Part shown: positions 1 through 6,442 of the stretch, piece by piece
Layout of the letters: each line of letters begins with the position of its first letter
Position numbering within the stretch: position 1 is the stretch's first letter
Assembly (NCBI RefSeq): GCF_020217005.1
Contig: NZ_JAIWOI010000004.1
Coordinates: 1 to 10,000, forward strand
Length of the DNA: 10,000 bases
Direction of reading: 5' to 3'
DNA from: Rheinheimera sp.
Lineage (GTDB): Bacteria > Pseudomonadota > Gammaproteobacteria > Enterobacterales > Alteromonadaceae
The notes under the pieces: model-generated
The model's database searches: none
What the model was told of the DNA's origin: nothing
Seen by the model: the letters and a program-made list of their open reading frames with translations, nothing else
Position numbers and translations under genes: made by a program

Positions 1-28
1 AACAGCTAAGTGCTTGCCAAGGTAGTGT

Positions 29-553
29 CTAGCCTGAAGACTGGCGGCACTCTGCGGGCTGTTTGATTTTGTAATCAGACAGGCGATAGCCTTGCGGCGA
101 CTGCTTTAAGTGATAAACGACACCATAGTCTTGTTCTGTGATCTGTGGGCCCGGCAGATGACTTAGTAGTTGAATCAATTCAGCTGTAGTGTTGCTGTGG
201 CCTACCACCAGCACACTGTTATCCTGTTGCAGTATTTTCGCTGCAATAGCGGGCAGATCCGCGGCGTTATAGGGTTGAAGTGGCGCTTGCTGATGCGTTA
301 ACGCAATCTGTTGGGCTGTTTGTTCAGTACGCTGATACCCACTGTGATAAATCACCGACAGCGGAGAAAAAATCAGAGCGGCCATAGCTTGAGCCTGGGC
401 TACACCACACAGGCTTAATGCTGGATCTTTTGTAGCGGATGGCTGCTTTTCTGCATGTCGCACCAGATATATGTCTGTTGGCGCTGCGTAAGAAGACCAA
501 GCCGTAACACCCAGTAGAATGATGCTGGTTAGAACAGATATTTTTTCTCTCAC
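29..553 (-). CDS. Exported histidine phosphatase family protein (SixA/phosphoglycerate mutase-like)
   Basis: This is a small phosphohydrolase of the histidine phosphatase superfamily, which works through a phosphohistidine intermediate. The N-terminal signature is R32-H33-A34-E35, with H33 the expected nucleophile. R75 lies in an R-T-E-Q-T motif, and the second catalytic histidine is H119 in VVGHSNT. Residues 1-23 look like a signal peptide (hydrophobic run SVLTSIILLGVTAW, cleavage probably after SSYA), so the enzyme should be periplasmic or envelope-bound. The only two cysteines, C49 and C169, could form a disulfide after export (inference). The start is GTG at 553-551, preceded by AGGGG (complement of 561-565) with a 7-base spacer. 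At 174 residues it is close to SixA-like proteins in length, although SixA itself is cytoplasmic. The substrate cannot be read from the sequence. It diverges from the TonB-family gene across a 59-base gap. Confidence 0.85.
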   Translation of the reverse strand: MREKISVLTSIILLGVTAWSSYAAPTDIYLVRHAEKQPSATKDPALSLCGVAQAQAMAALIFSPLSVIYHSGYQRTEQTAQQIALTHQQAPLQPYNAADLPAIAAKILQQDNSVLVVGHSNTTAELIQLLSHLPGPQITEQDYGVVYHLKQSPQGYRLSDYKIKQPAECRQSSG

Positions 554-601
554 TGGTTAACCCCTTTTTTCCCGCAGCTTCGTCTAATGAAAAAACCAGT
601 G
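551..601. repeat. 8-bp inverted repeat bracketing the divergent intergenic gap
   Basis: CACTGGTT at 551-558 is matched exactly by AACCAGTG at 594-601, with the whole phosphatase/tonB gap between the two arms. One arm covers the GTG start of the phosphatase gene and the other abuts the GGAG ribosome-binding site of the tonB-like gene. The left arm also contains the palindrome GGTTAACC (555-562). It could be a regulator site shared by the divergent genes, a hairpin in either leader, or chance. Confidence 0.35.
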
Positions 602-612
602 GAGAATGCCAG

Positions 613-1239
613 ATGAATACTACAGATACCAGCACAGACCGTCAGAAATTAATGACAGCAGCTTTGCCTGCTTTTGTGATTACCTTTTTATTATTCGCTT
701 TGATGCAGCAATTGATTGCAACTGGAACCGTATTGATCCAGCCTGTGGTTATTAGCGTCGACAATGAAGTGCCGGAACCCAGAAAAGACAGTCAGCCAGC
801 TCATATAGTGCGGGTTTTGCCGCTGCCCGACAAGCCTGTAATACGGCCTGAATTTTCTAGAGCCGATGATGGAGGTAACACAGGACCTTTGTTTGAGTTA
901 TCTGTGGACCCGGTGCTATCTGCTCCGGATTTAGGCACTGCAGGAAATTTTAGTGTGCAGGATAAAACAGCAACGGCAATAGTTCGGATTGATCCCAGGT
1001 ATCCGCCAGAGGCTGCTAAAAACGGTATCGAAGGCTGGGTAAAATTGAGTTTTACCATAGAAGCCAGTGGCGCTGTAACAGAGGTACAAGTGCTGGATTC
1101 AGAACCAAAACGGATTTTTGACCGTGAGGCCATTAAAGCTCTTAAAGCCTGGAAGTATCAGCCCCAAATAAGAGATGGCAAGGCGGTGGCACAAACAGGC
1201 ATGCAGGTTCAGCTGGATTTTAGTTTGGATAAAGCCTGA
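613..1239 (+). CDS. TonB family protein (energy transducer-like)
   Basis: The layout is TonB-like. A short cytoplasmic N-terminus is followed by one transmembrane helix at about residues 15-36 (from ALPAFVITFLLFAL), a periplasmic linker at about 37-120, and a TonB C-terminal domain at about 121-204. That domain shows the usual pattern: RYPPEAAKNGIEGWVKLSF, then A-S-G-A-V-T-E-V-Q-V, then F-D-R-E-A-I-K-A-L-K-A-W-K-Y-Q-P. TonB proteins couple the proton-motive force, through ExbB/ExbD, to outer-membrane receptors. No exbB, exbD or receptor gene is visible here, and the linker lacks the long proline/lysine repeats of classical TonB. The partner is therefore unknown, and a non-transport TonB-domain role is possible. 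The ATG follows GGAG (601-604) with an 8-base spacer. The sigma-factor gene starts 51 bases downstream, so the two may be co-transcribed. Confidence 0.88.
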   Translation: MNTTDTSTDRQKLMTAALPAFVITFLLFALMQQLIATGTVLIQPVVISVDNEVPEPRKDSQPAHIVRVLPLPDKPVIRPEFSRADDGGNTGPLFELSVDPVLSAPDLGTAGNFSVQDKTATAIVRIDPRYPPEAAKNGIEGWVKLSFTIEASGAVTEVQVLDSEPKRIFDREAIKALKAWKYQPQIRDGKAVAQTGMQVQLDFSLDKA

Positions 1240-1277
1240 CGATAAAAGACTTAAGCTGCGATTGGTTTGACTGAAAT

Positions 1278-1290
1278 AGAGGAGCAAAGG
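1278..1290 (+). promoter_or_regulatory. Ribosome-binding site that sets the sigma-factor start
   Basis: AGAGGAG at 1278-1284 lies 6 bases before ATG 1291. The frame is open from a TTG at 1267, but that TTG has no comparable purine-rich site upstream, so ATG 1291 is preferred and the site itself falls inside the longer reading. Confidence 0.6.
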
Positions 1291-1860
1291 ATGCTGTTAT
1301 CCTGGTTCAGCAAAGGTGATCCCGAATCGGAGTCTGATCCGCTGTCACTGATGCAAAGTTATATTCAGACCGACAACCCGGCTTTTCTGGCCCGGTTGAT
1401 CCAGTGTTATGGTAATGATTTATATCACTTTTTATTAAAACAGACGGAGCCGGTATTAGCTGCTGATCTTAGCCAGCAAACCTGGTTAAGGGTAATGGAA
1501 CAAAAGCAACAATTTGCCGGACAGAGTAGCGTTAAAACCTGGGTATTTGCGATAGGCCGGAATCTTTTACTGGATGAGTTTCGCAAACAAAAGCGCTGGT
1601 TGTATGAAGTTGAGCAAGAGATTGCCACAGAACAGGGCAGTCCCGCTTTAGTACTGGAGCAGCAACAAAATGAATTGCAACTACAGCAGTTATTGGCGCT
1701 GTTACCTTTGGTTCAACGGGAGGCGTTATTGCTGCAACTGGAAGGATTCAGTCTGCAGCAAATAGCCCAGATCACAGCAACAGAAGCTGAAACTGTTAAA
1801 AGCAGATTACGTTATGCGCGCCAGACTTTGGCAAAACAGCGTGGAGAAGATGATGAGTAA
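1291..1860 (+). CDS. RNA polymerase sigma-70 family factor, ECF type
   Basis: This is an alternative sigma factor of about 189 residues, the normal size for the extracytoplasmic-function group, with only regions 2 and 4. Region 2 spans about residues 28-102; its core runs through ADLSQQTWLRVMEQ and VKTWVFAIGRNLLLDEFRKQ, the part that melts and reads the -10 element. Region 4 spans about 130-182, with LLPLVQREALLLQLEGFSL followed by a helix-turn-helix at QQIAQITATEAETVKSRLR that would contact the -35 element. The two are joined by a glutamine-rich linker (LEQQQNELQLQQ). The last bases overlap the start of the next gene, a membrane protein placed as an anti-sigma factor would be, which suggests control by membrane sequestration. 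The inducing signal and target promoters are not visible, and I found no obvious autoregulated promoter upstream. Confidence 0.9.
   Translation: MLLSWFSKGDPESESDPLSLMQSYIQTDNPAFLARLIQCYGNDLYHFLLKQTEPVLAADLSQQTWLRVMEQKQQFAGQSSVKTWVFAIGRNLLLDEFRKQKRWLYEVEQEIATEQGSPALVLEQQQNELQLQQLLALLPLVQREALLLQLEGFSLQQIAQITATEAETVKSRLRYARQTLAKQRGEDDE
1843..1855 (+). promoter_or_regulatory. Ribosome-binding site for the overlapping downstream gene
   Basis: GGAGAAG at 1843-1849 lies inside the last sigma-factor codons. It is immediately followed by two in-frame ATGs at 1850 and 1853. Counting from GGAG, the second ATG has the better spacing (6 bases). The overlap implies translational coupling of the two genes. 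Confidence 0.55.
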
Positions 1861-2419
1861 GCTGGATCAAAAACTACAGCAGCTATATCAGCAAAGTAAA
1901 ACTGAACACCCTATGCCTGAGTCGTTAAAACAACAGCTGTTGCAGTTAACATCAAAACCCAACACCATGCGCTGGACAACCTATTGGCCTGTAGTGCAGG
2001 GGGTAGCTGCCAGTGCAGCCTTGATCTGGCTGGCACAACAACTTTGGTGGCAGCCAGCTTATTATCAAATCCAGCTGCAAACCGACAACTCCTATCATCA
2101 AGTACAGCTGCATAGCCTGAGCGACACAGAGGCGCCAGCACAACAAAGTGCCTATCAGCAGCGTTATCGGCACTATCAGCAAGCCCGTCAGCAATTGGAG
2201 CAAACTAATAGCCTGATCGGACAGCTGCGTTTTCATGATCATCAATGGCAAATTGCAGTCTGTGATCAATTGCTGGTAAAAATTGACCAGCTACTGGCAG
2301 AGGAGTTACAACAGGATCAGCCTTGGCTGGAAGGCCAGTGGGTTGAGTTAAAAACCGGCCAGCAAGGCCAAATTCTGGCGGTGTACTCCCGACAACAAGC
2401 CTTGCAGTGTGATGGTTAA
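1853..2419 (+). CDS. Glutamine-rich single-pass membrane protein, putative anti-sigma factor
   Basis: I do not recognise a family. The protein of about 188 residues has a cytoplasmic N-terminus (1-43), one likely membrane helix at about 44-63 (WPVVQGVAASAALIWLAQQL) and a C-terminal part expected in the periplasm. About 41 residues are glutamine. Residues 98-118 (QQSAYQQRYRHYQQARQQLEQ) look like a coiled coil. The only cysteines, C137 and C186, are both in the predicted periplasmic part and could form a redox-sensitive pair (inference). There is no zinc-type HxxxCxxC anti-sigma motif and no recognisable FecR domain. The anti-sigma call rests on topology, size and a start overlapping the sigma gene's stop. 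A start at ATG 1850 would add one methionine; an earlier in-frame start at 1814 lies deep inside the sigma gene and is unlikely. Confidence 0.6.
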   Translation: MSKLDQKLQQLYQQSKTEHPMPESLKQQLLQLTSKPNTMRWTTYWPVVQGVAASAALIWLAQQLWWQPAYYQIQLQTDNSYHQVQLHSLSDTEAPAQQSAYQQRYRHYQQARQQLEQTNSLIGQLRFHDHQWQIAVCDQLLVKIDQLLAEELQQDQPWLEGQWVELKTGQQGQILAVYSRQQALQCDG

Positions 2420-2486
2420 AAAGAAAGGTTCACGGCAAGCGTTTTATTTTTTACACTAAGCTGAATTTTGCTCTGGATTATGCCTA

Positions 2487-2993
2487 GTGGACCCTGTGTT
2501 AACTTTTTTGACGTCTTATCCTGAGGCTGTGTTGACTCAAGTGCAGTCTCTTATTGCCCAGGGCCGTCTTGCTGAAGTGTTGGCAAAGCGTTATCCGCAG
2601 ATGTCGCATGATATTCAAAATGATAAAAGCCTCTATCAGTTTACTCAGGAGTTGAAACAACGTTTTGTTAAATCCAGTCCTCCGGTCAGTAAAGTCTGTT
2701 TTGACGCTAAAATTCATTTGGATAACAGTCTGGGCTTGCATAGTTTTGTCAGCAGAGTTCAGGGGGGAAAACTAAAGGCGAAACAGGAAATTCGAATTTC
2801 TGCTTTGTTTAAACAATTGCCTTTGGCTTTGCTAAAGATGGTTGTAGTGCATGAATTAGCCCATTTGCGCGAAAAAGATCACAACAAAGCCTTTTATCAA
2901 TTGTGTCAGCATATGGAACCCCAGTATCATCAGTTAGAATTCGACTTACGCCTGTTTTTAACATTGAGACAGCTGGAAGGAAAAGCCTTATGA
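2487..2993 (+). CDS. YgjP-like / M48-type zinc metallopeptidase domain protein
   Basis: The zinc-binding signature H122-E123-L-A-H126 follows a hydrophobic helix (LPLALLKMVVV), with a third likely ligand in D131-H132. This HELAHL...DH...F pattern is typical of the YgjP-like (DUF45/WLM) branch of gluzincin metallopeptidases. Residues 70-127 make up the core domain, and about 65 N-terminal residues form a helical region I cannot assign. There is no signal peptide or membrane segment, so it is probably cytoplasmic. The substrate is unknown. The start is uncertain: an in-frame stop at 2457-2459 leaves GTG 2487 or GTG 2496 as the first candidates, and neither has a strong ribosome-binding site. 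Its stop overlaps the next gene by four bases (ATGA), so the two are probably translated together. Confidence 0.8.
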   Translation: MDPVLTFLTSYPEAVLTQVQSLIAQGRLAEVLAKRYPQMSHDIQNDKSLYQFTQELKQRFVKSSPPVSKVCFDAKIHLDNSLGLHSFVSRVQGGKLKAKQEIRISALFKQLPLALLKMVVVHELAHLREKDHNKAFYQLCQHMEPQYHQLEFDLRLFLTLRQLEGKAL

Positions 2994-3490
2994 GCTCTGG
3001 TGATGCAGTCTTTGTTTATGGTTTGTTGACCTTGCCTGACGTGGTTTACGCCATTACAGGGAAAAACTATGCGATGCAACAAGCCAGCCTTGCTGATTAC
3101 AAAAGCTATGGGCTAAACCAGCAGCCCGGTGACACGCCTGTGCCCGCTTTAGCGCCTTGTGCAGGGCATCTGCAACAAGGACAGTTATTGCTGGATGTGG
3201 CTGCAGCCGAACTTGATAAAATCGACTTTTTCGAAGAACTGGATTCCGGGTTGTATTTGCGCCACAAGGTGAGGGTACAGTCTTCAGGACAATGGCTGGA
3301 TGCCTGGTGCTACCTGGCTGGCCCAGCTTTGTTGCCTTACCTGGAAGGAGACTGGTCTGTACAGCAAGTTAGTGCAGCGCATAAAGAAGATTTAATTACC
3401 CGGCTGATACCGTCTATGTTAACTACTTATCATAACTTACATGCCGATAACGGCACTATAACAAAGGCAGCCCCTTTGTCTGAGGACTAA
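2990..3490 (+). CDS. Gamma-glutamylcyclotransferase-like (AIG2/GGCT fold) protein
   Basis: The N-terminus AVFVYGLLTLPDVVYAITG matches the fold's phosphate-binding-like YG(S/T)L loop, here Y10-G11-L12-L13. The segment AELDKIDFFEELDSGLYLRH resembles the family's acidic catalytic strand followed by YxR (Y89, R91); E82 or E83 would be the catalytic acid. Family enzymes release 5-oxoproline from gamma-glutamyl peptides or amines, but the fold also covers proteins of unknown activity, so the exact substrate is open. ATG 2990 is chosen because GGAAGG (2975-2980) precedes it and it forms an ATGA overlap with the upstream stop; the frame continues upstream inside the metallopeptidase gene. The protein has about 166 residues, with a short tail after residue 140 outside the recognisable domain. 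The serine hydrolase gene starts four bases after its stop. Confidence 0.72.
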   Translation: MSSGDAVFVYGLLTLPDVVYAITGKNYAMQQASLADYKSYGLNQQPGDTPVPALAPCAGHLQQGQLLLDVAAAELDKIDFFEELDSGLYLRHKVRVQSSGQWLDAWCYLAGPALLPYLEGDWSVQQVSAAHKEDLITRLIPSMLTTYHNLHADNGTITKAAPLSED

Positions 3491-3494
3491 CAGA

Positions 3495-4712
3495 TTGAAA
3501 TTAATCCAATTACTGGTGGGCGCATTCCTCGTCCTTTCCCCCCAGTTACTGGCGGCCGATGTTGATGAACTGGCTACCAATTTTGACTGGCATTTTCGCC
3601 AGACGTTAAAAAAGAACAATATTCCGGGCGCTGCTTACGCTATTGTCAAAGACAACAGAGTGGTCAAAGTTGGGGCTTATGGTGTGCGCTCTGTTGGCAC
3701 TAAATCTAAAATTGATGCCTACACTGTGTTCCGCCTGGCGTCTGTTTCCAAGACTTTTGCCGGTCAGCTGTCTTCATTGTTGGTGCATCAGGGTCGCTTT
3801 CAGTGGAGCGATCCTGTAACCCGTTATGTGCCTGCTTTTTCATTTAAAAGCCCGCGTCATACCGGAGCTCTGAGAGTAGAGCACCTGCTGTCACAAAGCG
3901 CAGGTCTTGTGCCTAACACTTATGACGATTTAATTGAGGCCAATCAGACACCAGCTCAAATTTTGCCTAAGTTTCGTTATTTAAACCCACGTTGTGCGCC
4001 CGGCAAATGCTATGGCTATCAAAACGTATTATTTAGCTTGATCCGCCCTGTGATGGAAAAAACTACAGGTAGCAGCTACGAAAGCCTGATGGAGCAAAAG
4101 CTGTTTAAGCCGTTAAAAATGCCAACAGCTTCTGTTGGTTATTCGGCATTTCTAGCTTCTAAAAACCGTGCTATGCCTCATGTCCGGGTGAAAAGAGGCT
4201 GGGCTGAAACCAAAGTAAATCCAAGTTATTACCGTGTCAGCCCTGCTGCGGGTGTGAATGCCAGCGTGATGGATATGAGTCAGTGGCTGATGGCGCAGTT
4301 AGGTCAATACCCTGCAGTGCTGAGCCCGGCCATGTTGCAGGATGTGCGCACTAAAAGGGTTAAAGTTGCAGATGATTTAGGTGGCCGCACCTGGGGACAA
4401 TATGTCACTACATCGCACTATGGCTTAGGCTTACGTATTTTTAATTTTGGTGGTCATGAAATCTATTATCACGGTGGCTGGGTCAAAGGTTATCGTACAG
4501 AGATGGCGTACTCTAAAGAAAAAGGCGTAGGCTTTGTTGTGCTGATCAATGCTGAAACTAATCTCGTGGGTGACTTATCGACCTGGTTCTGGTCAAATTT
4601 GCTGGCTGTAAAACCCGCTAAAAAGAAACGTCTTGCTGCGCAAATGCAGGAGGAATGGGAGCTGGAGATGGACACAGAAGAACAATGGCAAGTGCCTATG
4701 TTAGCGGAATAA
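3495..4712 (+). CDS. Exported serine hydrolase, beta-lactamase/penicillin-binding fold (class C-like)
   Basis: The protein has the three motifs of the serine beta-lactamase/DD-peptidase fold: S83-V-S-K86 with S83 as nucleophile, Y175-Q-N177, and H326-G-G328 in place of KTG. The HGG form is common in esterase- and peptidase-like members, so resistance to beta-lactams should not be assumed. Residues 1-20 form a signal peptide (LIQLLVGAFLVLSPQLLA), giving a periplasmic enzyme. C167 and C172 closely flank the approach to the YxN motif and could make a small disulfide-closed loop near the active site (inference). The lysine-rich, then acidic tail after about residue 372 is outside the fold. The start is TTG 3495, preceded by GAGGA at 3483-3486 and neighbouring bases inside the previous gene's end; this start yields the intact signal peptide. 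Confidence 0.9.
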   Translation: MKLIQLLVGAFLVLSPQLLAADVDELATNFDWHFRQTLKKNNIPGAAYAIVKDNRVVKVGAYGVRSVGTKSKIDAYTVFRLASVSKTFAGQLSSLLVHQGRFQWSDPVTRYVPAFSFKSPRHTGALRVEHLLSQSAGLVPNTYDDLIEANQTPAQILPKFRYLNPRCAPGKCYGYQNVLFSLIRPVMEKTTGSSYESLMEQKLFKPLKMPTASVGYSAFLASKNRAMPHVRVKRGWAETKVNPSYYRVSPAAGVNASVMDMSQWLMAQLGQYPAVLSPAMLQDVRTKRVKVADDLGGRTWGQYVTTSHYGLGLRIFNFGGHEIYYHGGWVKGYRTEMAYSKEKGVGFVVLINAETNLVGDLSTWFWSNLLAVKPAKKKRLAAQMQEEWELEMDTEEQWQVPMLAE

Positions 4713-4756
4713 GGCTGAACCACACAAAGGACTGTATTATTGGTATATACTCGTTT

Positions 4757-4765
4757 TGGTACAAT
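4757..4765 (+). promoter_or_regulatory. Possible extended -10 promoter for the HD-GYP-like gene
   Basis: TGGTACAAT combines a TGn extension (4757-4759) with TACAAT (4760-4765), one mismatch from the sigma-70 consensus. No good -35 lies at normal spacing; TTGGTA at 4740 would leave only 14 bases. Transcription would begin near 4772, giving a leader of about 20 bases. Confidence 0.35.
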
Positions 4766-4790
4766 CTAAGTGGTCTGCAGAAAAGGATAG

Positions 4791-6269
4791 ATGCCTGAAA
4801 TGTCGATGGGAACAGTAAGTCAGTCTTCATACAGTAAAACCGTAAAAACTATCCTTAGCAAAATCCATGATGCCACTGCATTAAACGATTCAGTTTATGA
4901 AGTGGCTACTGACTATTTTCGTCATGCCAAACAGCAAGATGAAAAACTGCACCAATTGCAGTTACAAGTGCAGAAGTTCGATAAAAAGCCAGAGTTGTCT
5001 TCAGCTGAACAAAAACAGCTGGCTGAGGCTCAGTCCGCATTAAAACTTTATATCCGTATGCTGGATGATAGCCGGGTTGAGCGCTATCGAAGTCTAAAAG
5101 CTGTATGTATGTCAGTACTGCAACTGACAGAAGGAGACAGCTTCGAAGAAACAGTGCAAATGTCGTCTAAGTTTCTCGGGACCATTCAACTTTTGGCTCC
5201 CAGCAATGGCAGATATGTAGCCTCTGTGAATCAAAAATTCAAACACTTGTATAAAGGCATTTTAAGTCTGCGTTTGCTGGACCGTTTATTGCTGGATAAC
5301 GAGCTAAATAACAACTACGTGCAGGCCAAGGTACGTGCAGCCAGAGACATGCTGGACAATTCCAATGCAGCATATAAAGCCGATTATTCACCTTTTCGTG
5401 ACGATGTGCAGTTGCCCTTGCTGATGGCGGCCATCTTGCAGGATATAGGCACTTATCATCCTGATGCTTTGGCTATCCTCAAAGGTACTGATGGCGACTT
5501 GGACGAGTTCAGAGTGCTCGATGACGAAAACCGGGTTGCACTGTTAAAAATTAATTATCAGGAAACTCTGAATTACGTCATCAAAGGACTGGCTTGTGAT
5601 CGTTATATTGGTAATTCCAAAGAAGAGCGTGAACTCTTTAACCAAAACGAGCAGGACAAACTGAACTTTGTCTATACCTTGCTTAAAAATGCAATTAAGC
5701 CTGAAGGTGGTGTAGGTAACCTGCTGAAAATTCCACAAATTTATACTTCGGTCGTCTTGTCGACTAAATTAAACCACAGTTATGAGTCTTTACCTAAAGC
5801 TGTGCTGGTGCTGCAAAGTGGTGTGGAACGGGGTTACTATCACAAAGCGGCTGTTGAGGCCTTGATCAAAATTACCGGTTTGTTTCCGCAGGGCTATGGC
5901 GTCACTTATATTCCTAAAGACTCAGATAAACGTGATTTGGACAGGTATGAATATGCGCTGGTCGTGTCTTTGTATCCGCCAGCCACAGATATGCCGATAT
6001 GTCGGGTTGTTACCCGCGGTATGGCTTTTAGTAATACCGGTACTAATGTGGTGGTCAGCGTAGACAATAATTTGTATTTCCCGACGGCCCGTAAAAAACT
6101 TGAGAAAATGAGTGAAGAACGGCTGTTAGAGATCCTAAGTAAACTAGTGTCCAATTTTGAAGAACGTAAAAACATGGAATTAATCCCTAAGTGCTGGTTT
6201 CCGGACGAGTATTTCTCGTACAGTAAAAATCAGAATTTATGGAACAGAGTCACCACTATTCAGAACTGA
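4791..6269 (+). CDS. Divergent HD-GYP-like protein lacking the HD metal ligands
   Basis: Residues 1-200 are mostly helical, with a likely coiled coil at about 45-95 (DEKLHQLQLQVQKF and following). From about 207 the sequence follows an HD-GYP plan. LPLLMAAILQDIGTYHPDAL (209-228) sits where active enzymes have H-D-I-G-K, but reads Q217-D218-I-G-T. IPQIYTSVVLSTKLNHSYES (314-333) matches the 'vaDvfDAL..rpY' stretch. The run up to ITGLFPQGYGVTYI (361-374) matches the C-terminal 'lG.YP.Gs.V.L' extension, and YALVVSLYPP completes it. Active members hydrolyse cyclic di-GMP with a metal centre; the ligands and the GYP loop appear lost here, so a binding, scaffolding or other role is more likely. There is no membrane helix. 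ATG 4791 follows AAAGGA with a short 3-base spacer; ATG 4800 is an alternative. No strong plus-strand terminator follows. Confidence 0.55.
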   Translation: MPEMSMGTVSQSSYSKTVKTILSKIHDATALNDSVYEVATDYFRHAKQQDEKLHQLQLQVQKFDKKPELSSAEQKQLAEAQSALKLYIRMLDDSRVERYRSLKAVCMSVLQLTEGDSFEETVQMSSKFLGTIQLLAPSNGRYVASVNQKFKHLYKGILSLRLLDRLLLDNELNNNYVQAKVRAARDMLDNSNAAYKADYSPFRDDVQLPLLMAAILQDIGTYHPDALAILKGTDGDLDEFRVLDDENRVALLKINYQETLNYVIKGLACDRYIGNSKEERELFNQNEQDKLNFVYTLLKNAIKPEGGVGNLLKIPQIYTSVVLSTKLNHSYESLPKAVLVLQSGVERGYYHKAAVEALIKITGLFPQGYGVTYIPKDSDKRDLDRYEYALVVSLYPPATDMPICRVVTRGMAFSNTGTNVVVSVDNNLYFPTARKKLEKMSEERLLEILSKLVSNFEERKNMELIPKCWFPDEYFSYSKNQNLWNRVTTIQN

Positions 6270-6310
6270 GCCATACCTAAACAGGGCTGTCTTGCGGGCT
6301 GACCCTACTG

Positions 6311-6340
6311 TATAAAAAAAGCCCGGCTGGTTAGCCGGGC
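6311..6340 (-). terminator. Intrinsic terminator for minus-strand transcription
   Basis: GCCCGGCT (6321-6328) and AGCCGGGC (6333-6340) form a perfect 8-bp GC-rich stem with a GGTT loop. The A-run at 6314-6320 becomes a seven-U tract after the stem on the minus strand. On the plus strand the stem is followed by GAAAAATAGC, so it would be a poor terminator for the upstream plus-strand gene. It lies about 370 bases beyond the stop of the double-Cache gene, implying a long 3' UTR or a separate minus-strand transcript. Confidence 0.8.
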
Positions 6341-6347
6341 GAAAAAT

Positions 6348-6376
6348 AGCGGTTCAGGGAGATGAATAAAACCGCT
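6348..6376 (-). repeat. 7-bp hairpin next to the terminator
   Basis: AGCGGTT (6348-6354) and AACCGCT (6370-6376) pair perfectly around a 15-base loop. In minus-strand RNA this hairpin comes first, is followed by AUUUUUC, and then leads directly into the strong terminator stem, giving a tandem-hairpin 3' end. The loop reads UUAUUCAUCUCCCUG on that strand. Confidence 0.55.
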
Positions 6377-6442
6377 TGCGCTAGAACTCTTCACTTAAGA
6401 CAGATGCAATAGCCTTACAACACTGAACATGATCAGCATGGT

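Noticed and set aside
583..588. TCTAAT as a -10 element for the tonB-like gene
   Set aside because: It is one mismatch from consensus, but no -35-like hexamer lies 16-18 bases upstream and the leader would be very short.
801..1133. 110-codon open frame on the minus strand inside the tonB-like gene
   Set aside because: It lies wholly antisense to a gene with a clear TonB domain and its translation shows no recognisable domain.
1267..1290. TTG start giving the sigma factor eight extra residues
   Set aside because: The extra segment contains the AGAGGAG ribosome-binding site for ATG 1291, and the TTG lacks one of its own.
1952..2269. 105-codon open frame on the minus strand opposite the putative anti-sigma gene
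   Set aside because: Its hydrophobic translation is what antisense reading of glutamine-rich codons gives (CAG reads as CTG). The plus-strand gene is better supported by its overlap with the sigma gene and its ribosome-binding site.
2450..2481. TTTACA as a -35 element for the metallopeptidase gene
   Set aside because: The best -10 candidate (GATTAT, 2476-2481) is 20 bases away and would start transcription almost at the GTG.
3495..4712. Calling the serine hydrolase a beta-lactamase resistance gene
   Set aside because: The motifs fit the broad fold, but the third motif is HGG rather than KTG and nothing nearby suggests resistance.
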